Below, piece by piece: positions 1-5,098 of a DNA stretch of 5,098 bases; the stretch's first letter is position 1, and the number at the start of each line of letters is the position of its first letter. Position numbers and translations under genes: made by a program. The notes below the pieces were generated by a model. It ran no database searches and was not told the origin of the DNA. It saw nothing but the letters and a program-made list of their open reading frames with translations. The stretch is taken from assembly GCA_900557505.1 (NCBI GenBank), contig USTC01000110.1, forward strand, positions 1-5,098, given 5' to 3'. The DNA comes from an uncultured Collinsella sp. Its GTDB lineage: Bacteria > Actinomycetota > Coriobacteriia > Coriobacteriales > Coriobacteriaceae.

Positions 1-1080
1 ATCTCTGCCGCCTGTGTCTTTGTCGTTCGCGAGGGCCGAACGGTTCGAACTTGTGAGTTCATCCTCGATAAAGGCCTGGATGTCGACGAGGGAGAGCTTC
101 AATCGGGCTTTCTTAAGCGCTATTACGACGAGACGGCTGATATTCCAGCTGAGATAAACCTCTCTGTCGAGCTTGAGGATGCGGAGGCGCTGGGGGAGTG
201 GCTTGCAGGTAAGCGCGAGCGTTCCTGCCATCTCCATAGGCCGCAGCGTGGCGAAAAGCACCGTTTGCTCGATATGGCATCCAAAAATGCGCGCCATGCC
301 CTCATGCGCTACATGATGCGCACGGGGTATGCTGACGACCGCACCAATCAGGCGCTCCTAGAGCTCGAAAGTGCGCTGGCGCTGCCTGCGCCGCCGTTGC
401 GCATCGAGTGTTTCGATATCTCGACGTTGCACGGCACCTTTACCGTCGCTTCGATGGTGGTATTTACCAACGGCCGTGCCGACAAGGGCCAGTATCGTCG
501 CTTTAAAATTCAGGCCGAATTGGACGAGGCGAACGATTTCGTATCGATGTCCGAGGTTCTGGGGCGTCGCTATGCTCCCGAGCGCATGGCGGACGAGCGC
601 TTTGGCTCGCGCCCCGATTTGCTCGTTGTCGATGGCGGTAAGCCTCAATTGACCGCTGCGATCAAGCAACTTGAGGCTCTTGGGCTCGATATACCAGTTT
701 GTGGCTTGGCAAAGGCCGATGAGGAGGTTTTCGTGCCGTGGGACGAGACTCCCGTCGTGCTGCCGACCGGCTCCGCTTCGCTTTATCTGATCAAGCAGGT
801 TCGCGATGAATCCCACCGATTTGCGATTACGTTCCACCGCGAGTTGCGCGATAAGGCCATGACGGTTTCGGTGCTTGATGACGTTCCGGGCGTGGGACCC
901 ACCAGAAAACGTGCCATTATGCGCCATTTTGGCTCGATGAAGCGTTTGCGCGCGGCAAGCGAGCAGGAGATTGCAGAAGTTCGAGGCGTTCCGGCCGATG
1001 TCGCCAAAGCGGTCCACGAGGCACTTGTTGCATGGAATGCCGAGCGCGCCCAGGCATCGGCCAACCGATCCGAAAACTAA
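1..1080 (+). CDS. uvrC: UvrABC system protein C (excinuclease subunit C), 3' part
   Basis: UvrC is the nuclease of nucleotide excision repair. With UvrB it cuts DNA on both sides of a lesion in the cytoplasm. The frame is open from base 1 to a TAA at 1078-1080, giving 359 residues. The N-terminal GIY-YIG nuclease (3' incision) and the UvrB-binding UVR motif lie upstream of the window. The fragment starts in the middle domain, followed by the RPQRGEKHRLLDMASKNA region (about residues 80-97). The RNase H-like domain (5' incision) then shows all four expected catalytic residues: Asp139 in CFDIS, Asp179 in NDFVSM, Asp211 in LLVVDGG and His272 in RDESHRF. They match E. coli D399, D438, D466 and H538 by motif. 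Helix-hairpin-helix motifs (PGVGPTRKR and the EVRGVP region) occupy about residues 293-345. One small oddity is that the usual SH after FDI reads ST, with a histidine two residues later. Codon use is mixed (AAA and AAG both used), unlike the strongly biased operon downstream. The ATG at 265 is internal and is not the start. Confidence 0.97.
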   Translation: MSAACVFVVREGRTVRTCEFILDKGLDVDEGELQSGFLKRYYDETADIPAEINLSVELEDAEALGEWLAGKRERSCHLHRPQRGEKHRLLDMASKNARHALMRYMMRTGYADDRTNQALLELESALALPAPPLRIECFDISTLHGTFTVASMVVFTNGRADKGQYRRFKIQAELDEANDFVSMSEVLGRRYAPERMADERFGSRPDLLVVDGGKPQLTAAIKQLEALGLDIPVCGLAKADEEVFVPWDETPVVLPTGSASLYLIKQVRDESHRFAITFHRELRDKAMTVSVLDDVPGVGPTRKRAIMRHFGSMKRLRAASEQEIAEVRGVPADVAKAVHEALVAWNAERAQASANRSEN

Positions 1081-1105
1081 ACGTGCTTCTAAACAACTGA
1101 TATAC

Positions 1106-1134
1106 ATGATTGGTCGATTTTCAATCATTTGTTT
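1106..1134 (+). terminator. possible weak uvrC terminator hairpin
   Basis: A perfect 7-bp inverted repeat, ATGATTG (1106-1112) and CAATCAT (1122-1128), encloses a 9-base loop and is followed by TTTGTTT (1128-1134). It lies 26 bases after the uvrC stop, where a terminator is expected. The stem has only two G-C pairs, so it would be weak. A second mini-hairpin, CCG-ATTT-CGG (1150-1159), followed by GTTTT, lies just downstream and might contribute. Function is inferred from position and shape only. Confidence 0.35.
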
Positions 1135-1180
1135 CGCGGTGATTACCTGCCGATTTCGGGTTTTATTAACGCTAAAACGT

Positions 1181-1213
1181 TTGACTAGCCATGGTGAACA
1201 ACCCTGCTATCCT
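1181..1213 (+). promoter_or_regulatory. candidate promoter for the transporter operon (TTGACT, extended -10 TGCTATCCT)
   Basis: TTGACT (1181-1186) resembles a -35 box and TATCCT (1208-1213) a -10 box; TG at 1205-1206 gives an extended -10. The 21-base spacing is longer than the ideal 17, so the extended -10 would have to compensate. Initiation near 1220 would give a leader of about 225 bases containing the inverted repeats described separately. The -10 also sits in the loop of an imperfect hairpin, CAACCC (1199-1204) with GGGTTG (1216-1221) plus an inner GC/GC pair. Confidence 0.3.
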
Positions 1214-1245
1214 GCGGGTTGACAAAGACTGATATCTCACCTCGT

Positions 1246-1326
1246 CGATACATACTGTCTGGCGAATCGTTTGTCAATGAATTCGGTGAACGGTAGTAAA
1301 TACCGTTCAAGCGTATGTATGTATCG
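1246..1326 (+). promoter_or_regulatory. nested inverted repeats, possible structured leader RNA
   Basis: The outer arms CGATACATAC (1246-1255) and GTATGTATCG (1317-1326) are perfect 10-bp reverse complements. Inside them lie a 5-bp hairpin CGAAT (1263-1267) with ATTCG (1281-1285), and directly after it a 9-bp perfect hairpin at 1287-1309. Folded together these would make a three-way junction of about 81 bases, within the leader of the transporter operon and about 120 bases before its first start codon. I recognise no known riboswitch or T-box consensus in it. Structured-RNA function is inference. The same repeats could be protein operators in DNA, and long weak stems also arise by chance. Confidence 0.3.
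1287..1309. repeat. perfect 9-bp inverted repeat with 5-base spacer (operator or hairpin)
   Basis: TGAACGGTA (1287-1295) and TACCGTTCA (1301-1309) are exact reverse complements separated by GTAAA. The 23-bp dyad has the size expected of a site for a dimeric repressor, and it could equally be an RNA hairpin in the leader. It also overlaps a very weak promoter-like pair, TTGTCA (1271-1276) and TAGTAA (1294-1299) with 17-base spacing, which would place an operator over the -10. The repeat itself is certain; its role is not. Confidence 0.55.
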
Positions 1327-1348
1327 GTCACCGAGCGCGGCACCTCAG

Positions 1349-1376
1349 TTGGGTTCGTCGGTAGGTAAGGTATATA
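1349..1376 (+). promoter_or_regulatory. alternative weak promoter (TTGGGT / TATATA)
   Basis: TATATA (1371-1376) is the most AT-rich -10-like hexamer near the gene, with TTGGGT (1349-1354) 16 bases upstream as a poor -35. A start near 1383 would leave a leader of about 60 bases. This competes with the candidate at 1181-1213, and the sequence alone does not decide between them. Confidence 0.2.
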
Positions 1377-1392
1377 TCGTCCGCAAGTTGCG

Positions 1393-1416
1393 CGGGGGCA
1401 AGTCTAGGTGCTCCCG
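1393..1416 (+). other. leader hairpin, GC-rich 8-bp stem
   Basis: CGGGGGCA (1393-1400) pairs with TGCTCCCG (1409-1416) with one G-U pair and an 8-base loop. No T-run follows, so it does not look like an intrinsic terminator. It lies 20 bases before the Shine-Dalgarno sequence of the binding-protein gene and may stabilise the 5' end of the message or take part in leader folding. Confidence 0.35.
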
Positions 1417-1423
1417 AGTAAGA

Positions 1424-1442
1424 TTCTCTATTGATAGGAGAA
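1424..1442 (+). promoter_or_regulatory. Shine-Dalgarno AGGAG inside a small hairpin
   Basis: AGGAG (1436-1440) lies 5 bases before the ATG at 1446 and fixes that start, in preference to the TTG at 1431 or the TTG at 1522. TTCTCTA (1424-1430) can pair with TAGGAGAA (1435-1442) with one bulged G and a TTGA loop, hiding the ribosome-binding site. With only two G-C pairs the hairpin is weak and may breathe easily. The ribosome-binding site is well supported; control through masking is speculative. Confidence 0.6.
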
Positions 1443-1445
1443 GAC

Positions 1446-3045
1446 ATGGCCATCATCAACAAGGGTATGTCCAGGCGTTCGTTCCTCGGCCTCACCGGCA
1501 GCGTCGCTGCTGTCGCAGGGCTTGGTCTCACTGGCTGGGGACGAGGGTTCCGCTTCCGGTTCCACCGATTCCGCCAACCGTGGCGGCGGCGTGATCACCG
1601 CTGGTTCCGCTTACGCTCCGTCCAGCTTCGACCCCGCCAGCACCGGCTCCGCTGTGGGCCTGGGTGCTAACTGGCACGTCGTCGAGGGCCTCTACGGCAT
1701 CGATTACCACGACTACAGCACCTTCAACGAGCTCGCCACCGACGATCCCAAGTCTGTGGACGACACTACCTTCGAGGTCACCATCCGTAAGGGTGCCAAG
1801 TTCTCCGATGGCACCGAGGTCACTGCTGACGACGTCGTTGCCTCCTACACCGCTTGCGCTGCTTCCGCTACCTATGCTCCGTTCTTCCAGCCCTTCGAGT
1901 CCATCGAGGCCAAGGACGCCAGCACCGTAACGGTCAAGACCAAGGTCCCCAACTTCTCCCTGCTCAAGGATCGTCTGGCCATCGTCCGCGTTCCCCCGGC
2001 CACCCAGACCGAGGAGGATCGCGCCAAGCAGCCGATCGGTTCCGGCCCCTGGATGTACGACTCTATCTCCGATACCGAGATCACCCTGGTTCCCAACCCC
2101 GAGTACAACGGTGAGTATGCTGCCGAGGATAAGAAGATCCAGTACAGCATCCTGACCGACCCCACCGCTCGCGTTACCGCTCAGCAGGAGGGCTCCACGC
2201 TCGTTATGGAGCTCGTCACCGCTGACGCCGTCGACCAGCTCGAGAGCGCTGGCTGCAAGATCGATAACGTTCAGGGTTTCGGCACCCGCTTCATCATGTT
2301 TAACGTCGCCAAGGAGCCTTGGAACAACGTCAAGGTCCGTCAGGCCGTCATGTACGCGCTCGACACCGAGAAGATGATCACCAACACCTTCGCCGGCCTT
2401 GCCACCGCTGCCAGCTGCTACCTGCCCAAGAGCTTCACCAACTATCATGAGGCTTCCACGGTGTACAAGACTGACGCCAAGAAGGCCAAGAAGCTCATCG
2501 AAGAGTCTGGCATCACCCCGGGCGCCATCACCCTGCGCACCACCGACAACGAGCAGATCAAGGGCATGGCCGCTCAGGTCAAGAACGACCTCGACGCCCT
2601 CGGCTTCGATGTGACCATCCAGACCGATACCTCGCCGGCCACCTACGCTGCCATCGACGGCGGCGAGGCCTACGATATCCTTCTCGCTCCTGGCGATCCG
2701 TCCTGCTTCGGCGCCGACCCCGACCTGCTGCTCAACTGGTGGTATGGCGACAACGTCTGGATGCAGACCCGTTGCCCGTGGAAGGATTCCGCTGAGTGGG
2801 CGAAGCTCCACGGTCTCATGGACGAGGCTCTTGCCGCCGAGGGCGACGAGCAGCAGAAGAAGTGGAACGAGTGCTTCGACATCATCGCCGACAACGCTGT
2901 TCTGTACCCCGTTGTCCACGTCAAGACCGTTTCCGCTTCCTGGGACGATCCGTCCACTGCGCCCAACGGCGAGGCCCTCGATGGCTTCAAGGGCATCGGC
3001 ACGACGAGCATGTCCTTCAGGGGCGTCGCGACCGTCAAGGCCTAA
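1446..3045 (+). CDS. family 5 ABC transporter substrate-binding lipoprotein (DppA/OppA type), Tat signal, frame broken at the lipobox
   Basis: This is the extracellular binding protein of a peptide-type ABC importer (SBP_bac_5 family). The start is ATG 1446, 5 bases after AGGAG. The first 30 residues form a Tat lipoprotein signal: SRRSFLG (twin arginine), a hydrophobic stretch, then LGLTG where a lipid-bearing cysteine should follow. The frame breaks there, near 1536-1540, and continues one frame on as GDEGSASGSTDS, a typical Ser/Gly linker. The body (about 500 residues) shows family hallmarks in order: FSDGTEVTADDVVASY, PIGSGPW, NPEYNGEY, a segment from FIMFNVAKEPWNNVKVRQA running into YALDTEKM, and a C-terminal half ending in a TAA at 3043-3045. 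Repaired length, about 533 residues, is normal for the family. Every lysine codon I read is AAG, and the codon bias suggests strong expression. Six cysteines lie in the mature part. Peptide is the likely substrate class, but ligand specificity cannot be read from the sequence. Read literally the gene is disrupted; the intact body suggests a recent change or a sequence error. Confidence 0.9.
1533..1542 (+). other. frame break at the lipobox cysteine codon
   Basis: The sequence reads GGC TGG GGA in the signal-peptide frame, while the mature protein continues in the frame GGG GAC GAG from 1537. Restoring two bases (CG after TG at 1537) gives GGC TGC GGG GAC, that is Gly-Cys-Gly-Asp, a perfect lipobox with frame restored. 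A net -2 (or +1) change at this point is therefore the simplest explanation. Deleting a single base would also restore the frame but would leave tryptophan, not cysteine. Confidence 0.85.
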
Positions 3046-3059
3046 GACTCGCTTGAGTC
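3046..3059 (+). other. short hairpin just after the binding-protein stop
   Basis: GACTC (3046-3050) and GAGTC (3055-3059) are perfect 5-bp complements around GCTT, starting at the first base after the TAA. No T-run follows. It could help protect the 3' end of the upstream message, but it is short enough to be chance. Confidence 0.25.
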
Positions 3060-3105
3060 ATATGTGGGGCGTCGGTCGTAAGGCAACGTCCTCATAGTTG
3101 AAACA

Positions 3106-3139
3106 AAGACCCGGGCGACCTCGATGTCGCTCGGGTCTT
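3106..3139 (+). terminator. strong stem-loop between binding-protein and permease genes (attenuator or mRNA-stabilising hairpin)
   Basis: The arm at 3106-3119 (AAGACCCGGGCGAC) pairs with 3126-3139 (GTCGCTCGGGTCTT) over 14 bp with one G-U pair and the 6-base loop CTCGAT. The 3' side on the + strand has only TCTTGT rather than a real T-run, so termination is probably partial. This position is classic in binding-protein-dependent transporter operons, where such a hairpin keeps more transcript for the binding protein than for the permeases. On the other strand the flank is T-richer (GTCTTTGTTT), but no gene points that way here. Confidence 0.6.
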
Positions 3140-3142
3140 GTA

Positions 3143-3160
3143 ATGAGTATCCATACTCAT
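3143..3160. repeat. 18-bp interrupted palindrome upstream of the permease gene
   Basis: ATGAGTAT (3143-3150) and ATACTCAT (3153-3160) are perfect 8-bp reverse complements separated by only CC. The 2-base spacer is poor for an RNA hairpin (a 7-bp stem with a TCCA loop is possible) and suits a DNA-binding dimer. It lies just after the stem-loop and 40 bases before the permease start. I found no good promoter elements beside it. Confidence 0.45.
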
Positions 3161-3187
3161 ATACCAGTTGGTCCTACCGACAAAAGA

Positions 3188-3197
3188 AAGGGGAGAG
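3188..3197 (+). promoter_or_regulatory. ribosome-binding site for the first permease gene, selecting GTG 3201
   Basis: The purine-rich run AAGGGGAGAG contains AGGGGAG (3189-3195), 5 bases before GTG at 3201. This argues for GTG 3201 over the in-frame TTG at 3168, which would place this purine run inside the coding region and add an unlikely hydrophilic leader. Confidence 0.75.
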
Positions 3198-3200
3198 AAC

Positions 3201-4157
3201 GTGAACAACTTTCTACGTTTGATTGGAAGGCGTCTCGTGGCGCTGCCGATCATGGCATTGGGCGTCACCGTCCTGGTGTTCTTCCTTATGTCGTTCTCCA
3301 AGACCGACCCCGCCTACACGGCGTTGGGTGACGGTGCCTCGCCCGAGGCGGTTGCCGAGTACCATGAGAAGTATGGTCTGGACGACCCCTGGCCCGTGCG
3401 CTACGTGCGCTACATGGGCGATTTGATCCATGGTGACATGGGCACCTATGGTGCTGCTCGCAACTCCGTTGCCAAGCGCATCTCCACGGCCCTGCCCGTC
3501 ACGATGCAGCTGACCTTCATCGGTCTTGCCATCGGCGCGGTCGTCTCGTTTTTGCTCGGCGTCATCGCGGCACTGTATCGCGATAAATGGCCGGACCAAG
3601 TGATCCGCGTCTTTTCCATCGCCGGCCTGGCAACCCCGTCGTTCTGGCTTGCCGTTCTGTTGATTCTGCTGTTCTCTTCCTACCTTAAGGTGCTCCCGGC
3701 GTCCGGTGCTCTGCCTCACTTCACCACCAACCCGGCTGGCTATCTGGGACGTATGATCATGCCCGCCATCGCCCTGGCATTTCCGCTGACGGGTCAGATG
3801 ACTCGTATCGTGCGTACCGCCATGGTCGAGGAGCTCGACAAGGACTACGTCCGCATGGCCCGTGGCGCCGGCGTTCCCGAGAAGGTCGTCGTCGGCATCA
3901 ACGTTTTGCGCAACGCGCTGATCACCCCGGTCACCACCCTCGGTCTTAAGATCGGTTACCTTATGGGCGGCGCCGTCGTCATCGAGGTCATCTTCAACCT
4001 CCCCGGCATGGGTACTGCGATTCTGCAGGGCGTTCAGGGCAACGAGGCGAACCTGGTTCAGGGCGTCGTCATCGTCGTTGCTCTTGCCTTCATCATCATC
4101 AACATCGTGGTTGACATGCTCTACCTGCTCATCAACCCGCGCATCAGGACGGTGTAG
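3201..4157 (+). CDS. ABC transporter permease, DppB/OppB family
   Basis: This is an inner-membrane channel subunit of a peptide-type ABC importer, expected to pair with the permease encoded next. It has 318 residues from GTG 3201, a normal length for DppB. Six hydrophobic segments are visible at about residues 11-31, 101-125, 139-162, 185-205, 241-266 and 287-311. An extracytoplasmic region between the first two contains the family-typical YHEKYGLDDPWPVRYVRY (54-71). The cytoplasmic coupling loop that docks on the ATPase is seen as DYVRMARGAGVPEKVVV followed by LRNAL (about 215-240). NLPGMG (266-271) and the ending NPRIRTV are also typical of the family. The gene follows the binding-protein gene after a 155-base spacer with a stem-loop, and its TAG is 3 bases from the next ATG, so the two permeases are very likely co-translated. 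Whether the substrate is dipeptide, oligopeptide or another small molecule cannot be told. Confidence 0.93.
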   Translation: MNNFLRLIGRRLVALPIMALGVTVLVFFLMSFSKTDPAYTALGDGASPEAVAEYHEKYGLDDPWPVRYVRYMGDLIHGDMGTYGAARNSVAKRISTALPVTMQLTFIGLAIGAVVSFLLGVIAALYRDKWPDQVIRVFSIAGLATPSFWLAVLLILLFSSYLKVLPASGALPHFTTNPAGYLGRMIMPAIALAFPLTGQMTRIVRTAMVEELDKDYVRMARGAGVPEKVVVGINVLRNALITPVTTLGLKIGYLMGGAVVIEVIFNLPGMGTAILQGVQGNEANLVQGVVIVVALAFIIINIVVDMLYLLINPRIRTV

Positions 4158-4160
4158 ATT

Positions 4161-5098
4161 ATGGTAAAGATTCGAGAGAAGCAAACCGAGCAGCTCGAGA
4201 AAGCTGCCTCCAAGGGGCTCAAGCTCGGTGGCTGGAAGAAGATGACGCTGTCTTCTAAGATTGCCGCCGTCGTGCTGGCGCTGGTCGCCCTGACCGCGAT
4301 TCTGGCGCCCCTCCTTGCCCCCTATAGCCCGGTCGAGATCTTTACGGCTCGCCAGGCTCCCGGCAACGGATTTATCTTCGGTACCGACGATAAGGGTCGC
4401 GACATTCTGTCGCGCATGCTCTACGGTGGTCGCTACTCGCTGATCATCGGCTTTGGCGCCACTGCCATGGCTCTGGTCTGCGGCTCGGTCGTGGGCGCCC
4501 TCGCGGCGGTTTCGCGCAAGTCCGTTTCCGAGGCGATCATGCGCATCCTGGACATCATCATGTCCATCCCGGGCATCGCCCTCGCTGCCGTCTTCGTCTC
4601 CATCCTGGGCAATTCCGTGCCGTCGATCATCTTCGCCATCGGCTTTATGTATACTCCGCAGATTGCCCGTATCGTGCGCGCCAACATCGTGTCCGAGTAC
4701 GGCGAGGACTATGTTCGTGCGGTCATCGTTTCCGGCGCCAAGGCTCCGTGGATTTTGATCAAGCATGTTCTGCGTAACTGCATCGCCCCGATCATGGTCT
4801 TCACCGTTACCCTGGTCGCCGACGCCATCATCTTCGAGGCCTCGCTGACCTTTATCGGCGCTGGTATTCAGGAGCCTACCGCTACCTGGGGCAACATCCT
4901 CGCCGATGCTCGCGGTGGCGTGCTCGCTGGCCGTTGGTGGCAGGCGTTGTTCCCGGGCTTGGCCATCATGATTACGGTATTTATTTACACCACCATGCTG
5001 TCCTACGGCGTGCAGCTGGAATCGGTGTGCCGCTACCTGTTCAAGGCGGACAAACGAGGGGTTACCTTAATCCGAATCCTCTACCTGCTGTTCGTCCT
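4161..5098 (+). CDS. ABC transporter permease, DppC/OppC family, partial, with an abnormal C-terminal tail
   Basis: This is the second channel subunit of the importer. The start is ATG 4161, 3 bases after the previous stop. The only SD-like sequence is AGGA at 4146-4149, 11 bases away, so coupling to upstream translation is likely. The frame stays open to the window end (312 residues). A charged cytoplasmic N-terminus (1-32) precedes the first membrane segment (33-53). FGTDDKGRDILSRMLYGGR (73-91) is a DppC hallmark. The coupling loop is EDYVRAVIVSGAK with HVLRN (182-206), and FEASLTFIGAGIQEPTATWG (225-244) and WWQALFPGLAIMITV (259-273) are also typical. Up to residue 273 the match is good. 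After it the expected LxxLGDGLRDALDPR-type ending is absent and a different hydrophobic sequence follows, described as its own feature. DppC proteins usually end about 25 residues after this point, yet here the frame runs on. Confidence 0.9.
   Translation, partial: MVKIREKQTEQLEKAASKGLKLGGWKKMTLSSKIAAVVLALVALTAILAPLLAPYSPVEIFTARQAPGNGFIFGTDDKGRDILSRMLYGGRYSLIIGFGATAMALVCGSVVGALAAVSRKSVSEAIMRILDIIMSIPGIALAAVFVSILGNSVPSIIFAIGFMYTPQIARIVRANIVSEYGEDYVRAVIVSGAKAPWILIKHVLRNCIAPIMVFTVTLVADAIIFEASLTFIGAGIQEPTATWGNILADARGGVLAGRWWQALFPGLAIMITVFIYTTMLSYGVQLESVCRYLFKADKRGVTLIRILYLLFV
4971..5098 (+). other. non-DppC tail resembling part of a sodium:alanine/amino-acid symporter (AGCS family)
   Basis: From about residue 271 the protein reads FIYTTMLSYG, then VQLESVCRYLFKADK, then RGVTLIRILYLLFVL to the window end. 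This does not fit a DppC terminus. It does fit, from memory, the AGCS pattern in a late membrane region: F-x-F/Y-TT/TS-I/M-L, a small aromatic stretch, a Glu, YLF, a short polar loop, then YRIL..FV. Codons also shift, with CGA, GGG, TTA, GTA and ATT appearing close together. The join is in frame and lies near 4970-4990. It could be a real fusion, a deletion or rearrangement joining two genes, or a chimeric assembly. The family assignment is tentative. Confidence 0.45.

Noticed and set aside
358..1128. 256-residue minus-strand frame opposite uvrC
   Set aside because: It overlaps a clearly real uvrC with all catalytic motifs, and its own translation shows nothing recognisable.
1219..1247. Perfect -35 hexamer TTGACA at 1219-1224
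   Set aside because: No acceptable -10 hexamer lies 15-19 bases downstream; the nearest AT-rich candidate is 22 bases or more away.
1313..1324. GTAT repeated three times
   Set aside because: It is too short to count as a repeat array and is explained as part of the outer arm of the nested inverted repeat.
1199..1445. T-box or known riboswitch in the leader
   Set aside because: I could not find the conserved T-box sequence (TGGNACCGCG type) or core motifs of common riboswitches; only unassigned stems are visible.
1530..1545. Programmed ribosomal frameshift at the GGGG run
   Set aside because: The run is short, no stimulatory element is obvious, and any +1 shift would still give no lipobox cysteine.
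1271..1594. 107-residue frame across the leader and the start of the binding protein
   Set aside because: It uses a third frame relative to both parts of the binding protein, starts in an inverted-repeat region without a ribosome-binding site, and has a basic shadow-like composition.
1528..2919. 463-residue open frame on the minus strand
   Set aside because: It lies wholly opposite the binding-protein gene, is rich in Gly, Val and Leu without recognisable motifs, and arises from strong GC-ending codon bias in the real gene.
1522..3045. Binding protein starting at TTG 1522
   Set aside because: It has no ribosome-binding site and would remove the signal peptide. The AGGAG before ATG 1446 and the Tat motif show where the gene begins, with a frame break explaining the difference.
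3168..4157. Permease starting at TTG 3168
   Set aside because: AAGGGGAGAG sits 5 bases before GTG 3201, which gives a normal DppB N-terminus; the longer form would add a short hydrophilic leader with no ribosome-binding site.
3213..4766. 517-residue open frame on the minus strand across both permeases
   Set aside because: Its composition (Asp, His, Gly, Arg, Gln rich) is that of an antisense shadow, it has no domain-like order, and both permeases on the other strand are clear.

Overview
This roughly 5.1 kb window has high GC and carries all its genes on the + strand. It looks like the chromosome of a Coriobacteriia-type actinobacterium, with a Collinsella-like gut anaerobe as the best guess. 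The clues are a substrate-binding lipoprotein with a twin-arginine (Tat) signal peptide, GC-rich codon choice (lysine in the binding protein is read as AAG throughout), and a UvrC of ordinary type. The genus is an inference that I could not test.

Layout: (1) 1-1080 is the 3' part of uvrC, coding for the C-terminal nuclease half and helix-hairpin-helix region of excinuclease subunit C. (2) 1081-1445 is a 365-base intergenic region with no gene. It holds a weak terminator-like hairpin, candidate promoters and several inverted repeats. Among these is a nested arrangement at 1246-1326, and a small hairpin at 1424-1442 that overlaps the Shine-Dalgarno sequence of the next gene. (3) 1446-3045 encodes a family 5 (DppA/OppA type) solute-binding lipoprotein, but its reading frame is broken exactly at the lipobox cysteine. 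(4) 3046-3200 is a spacer with a strong 14-bp stem-loop and an 18-bp interrupted palindrome. (5) 3201-4157 encodes a DppB/OppB-type permease. (6) From 4161 to the window end is a DppC/OppC-type permease. Its last readable part (from about 4971) stops resembling DppC and looks instead like part of a sodium:amino-acid symporter.

The genes in 1446-5098 would form an ABC importer for peptides or similar solutes. The lipoprotein would capture the ligand outside the membrane and the two permeases would form the channel. The ATPase genes (DppD/DppF type) that normally follow are not in the window. The stem-loop after the binding-protein gene fits the usual arrangement in which binding protein is made in excess over permease.

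The points that most deserve a second look are the frame break at the lipobox, the apparent in-frame chimera at the end of the second permease, and the structured leader upstream of the operon. The first two could be real lesions or sequence/assembly errors. I found no convincing wholly new system here; the leader is the nearest candidate for an undescribed element.
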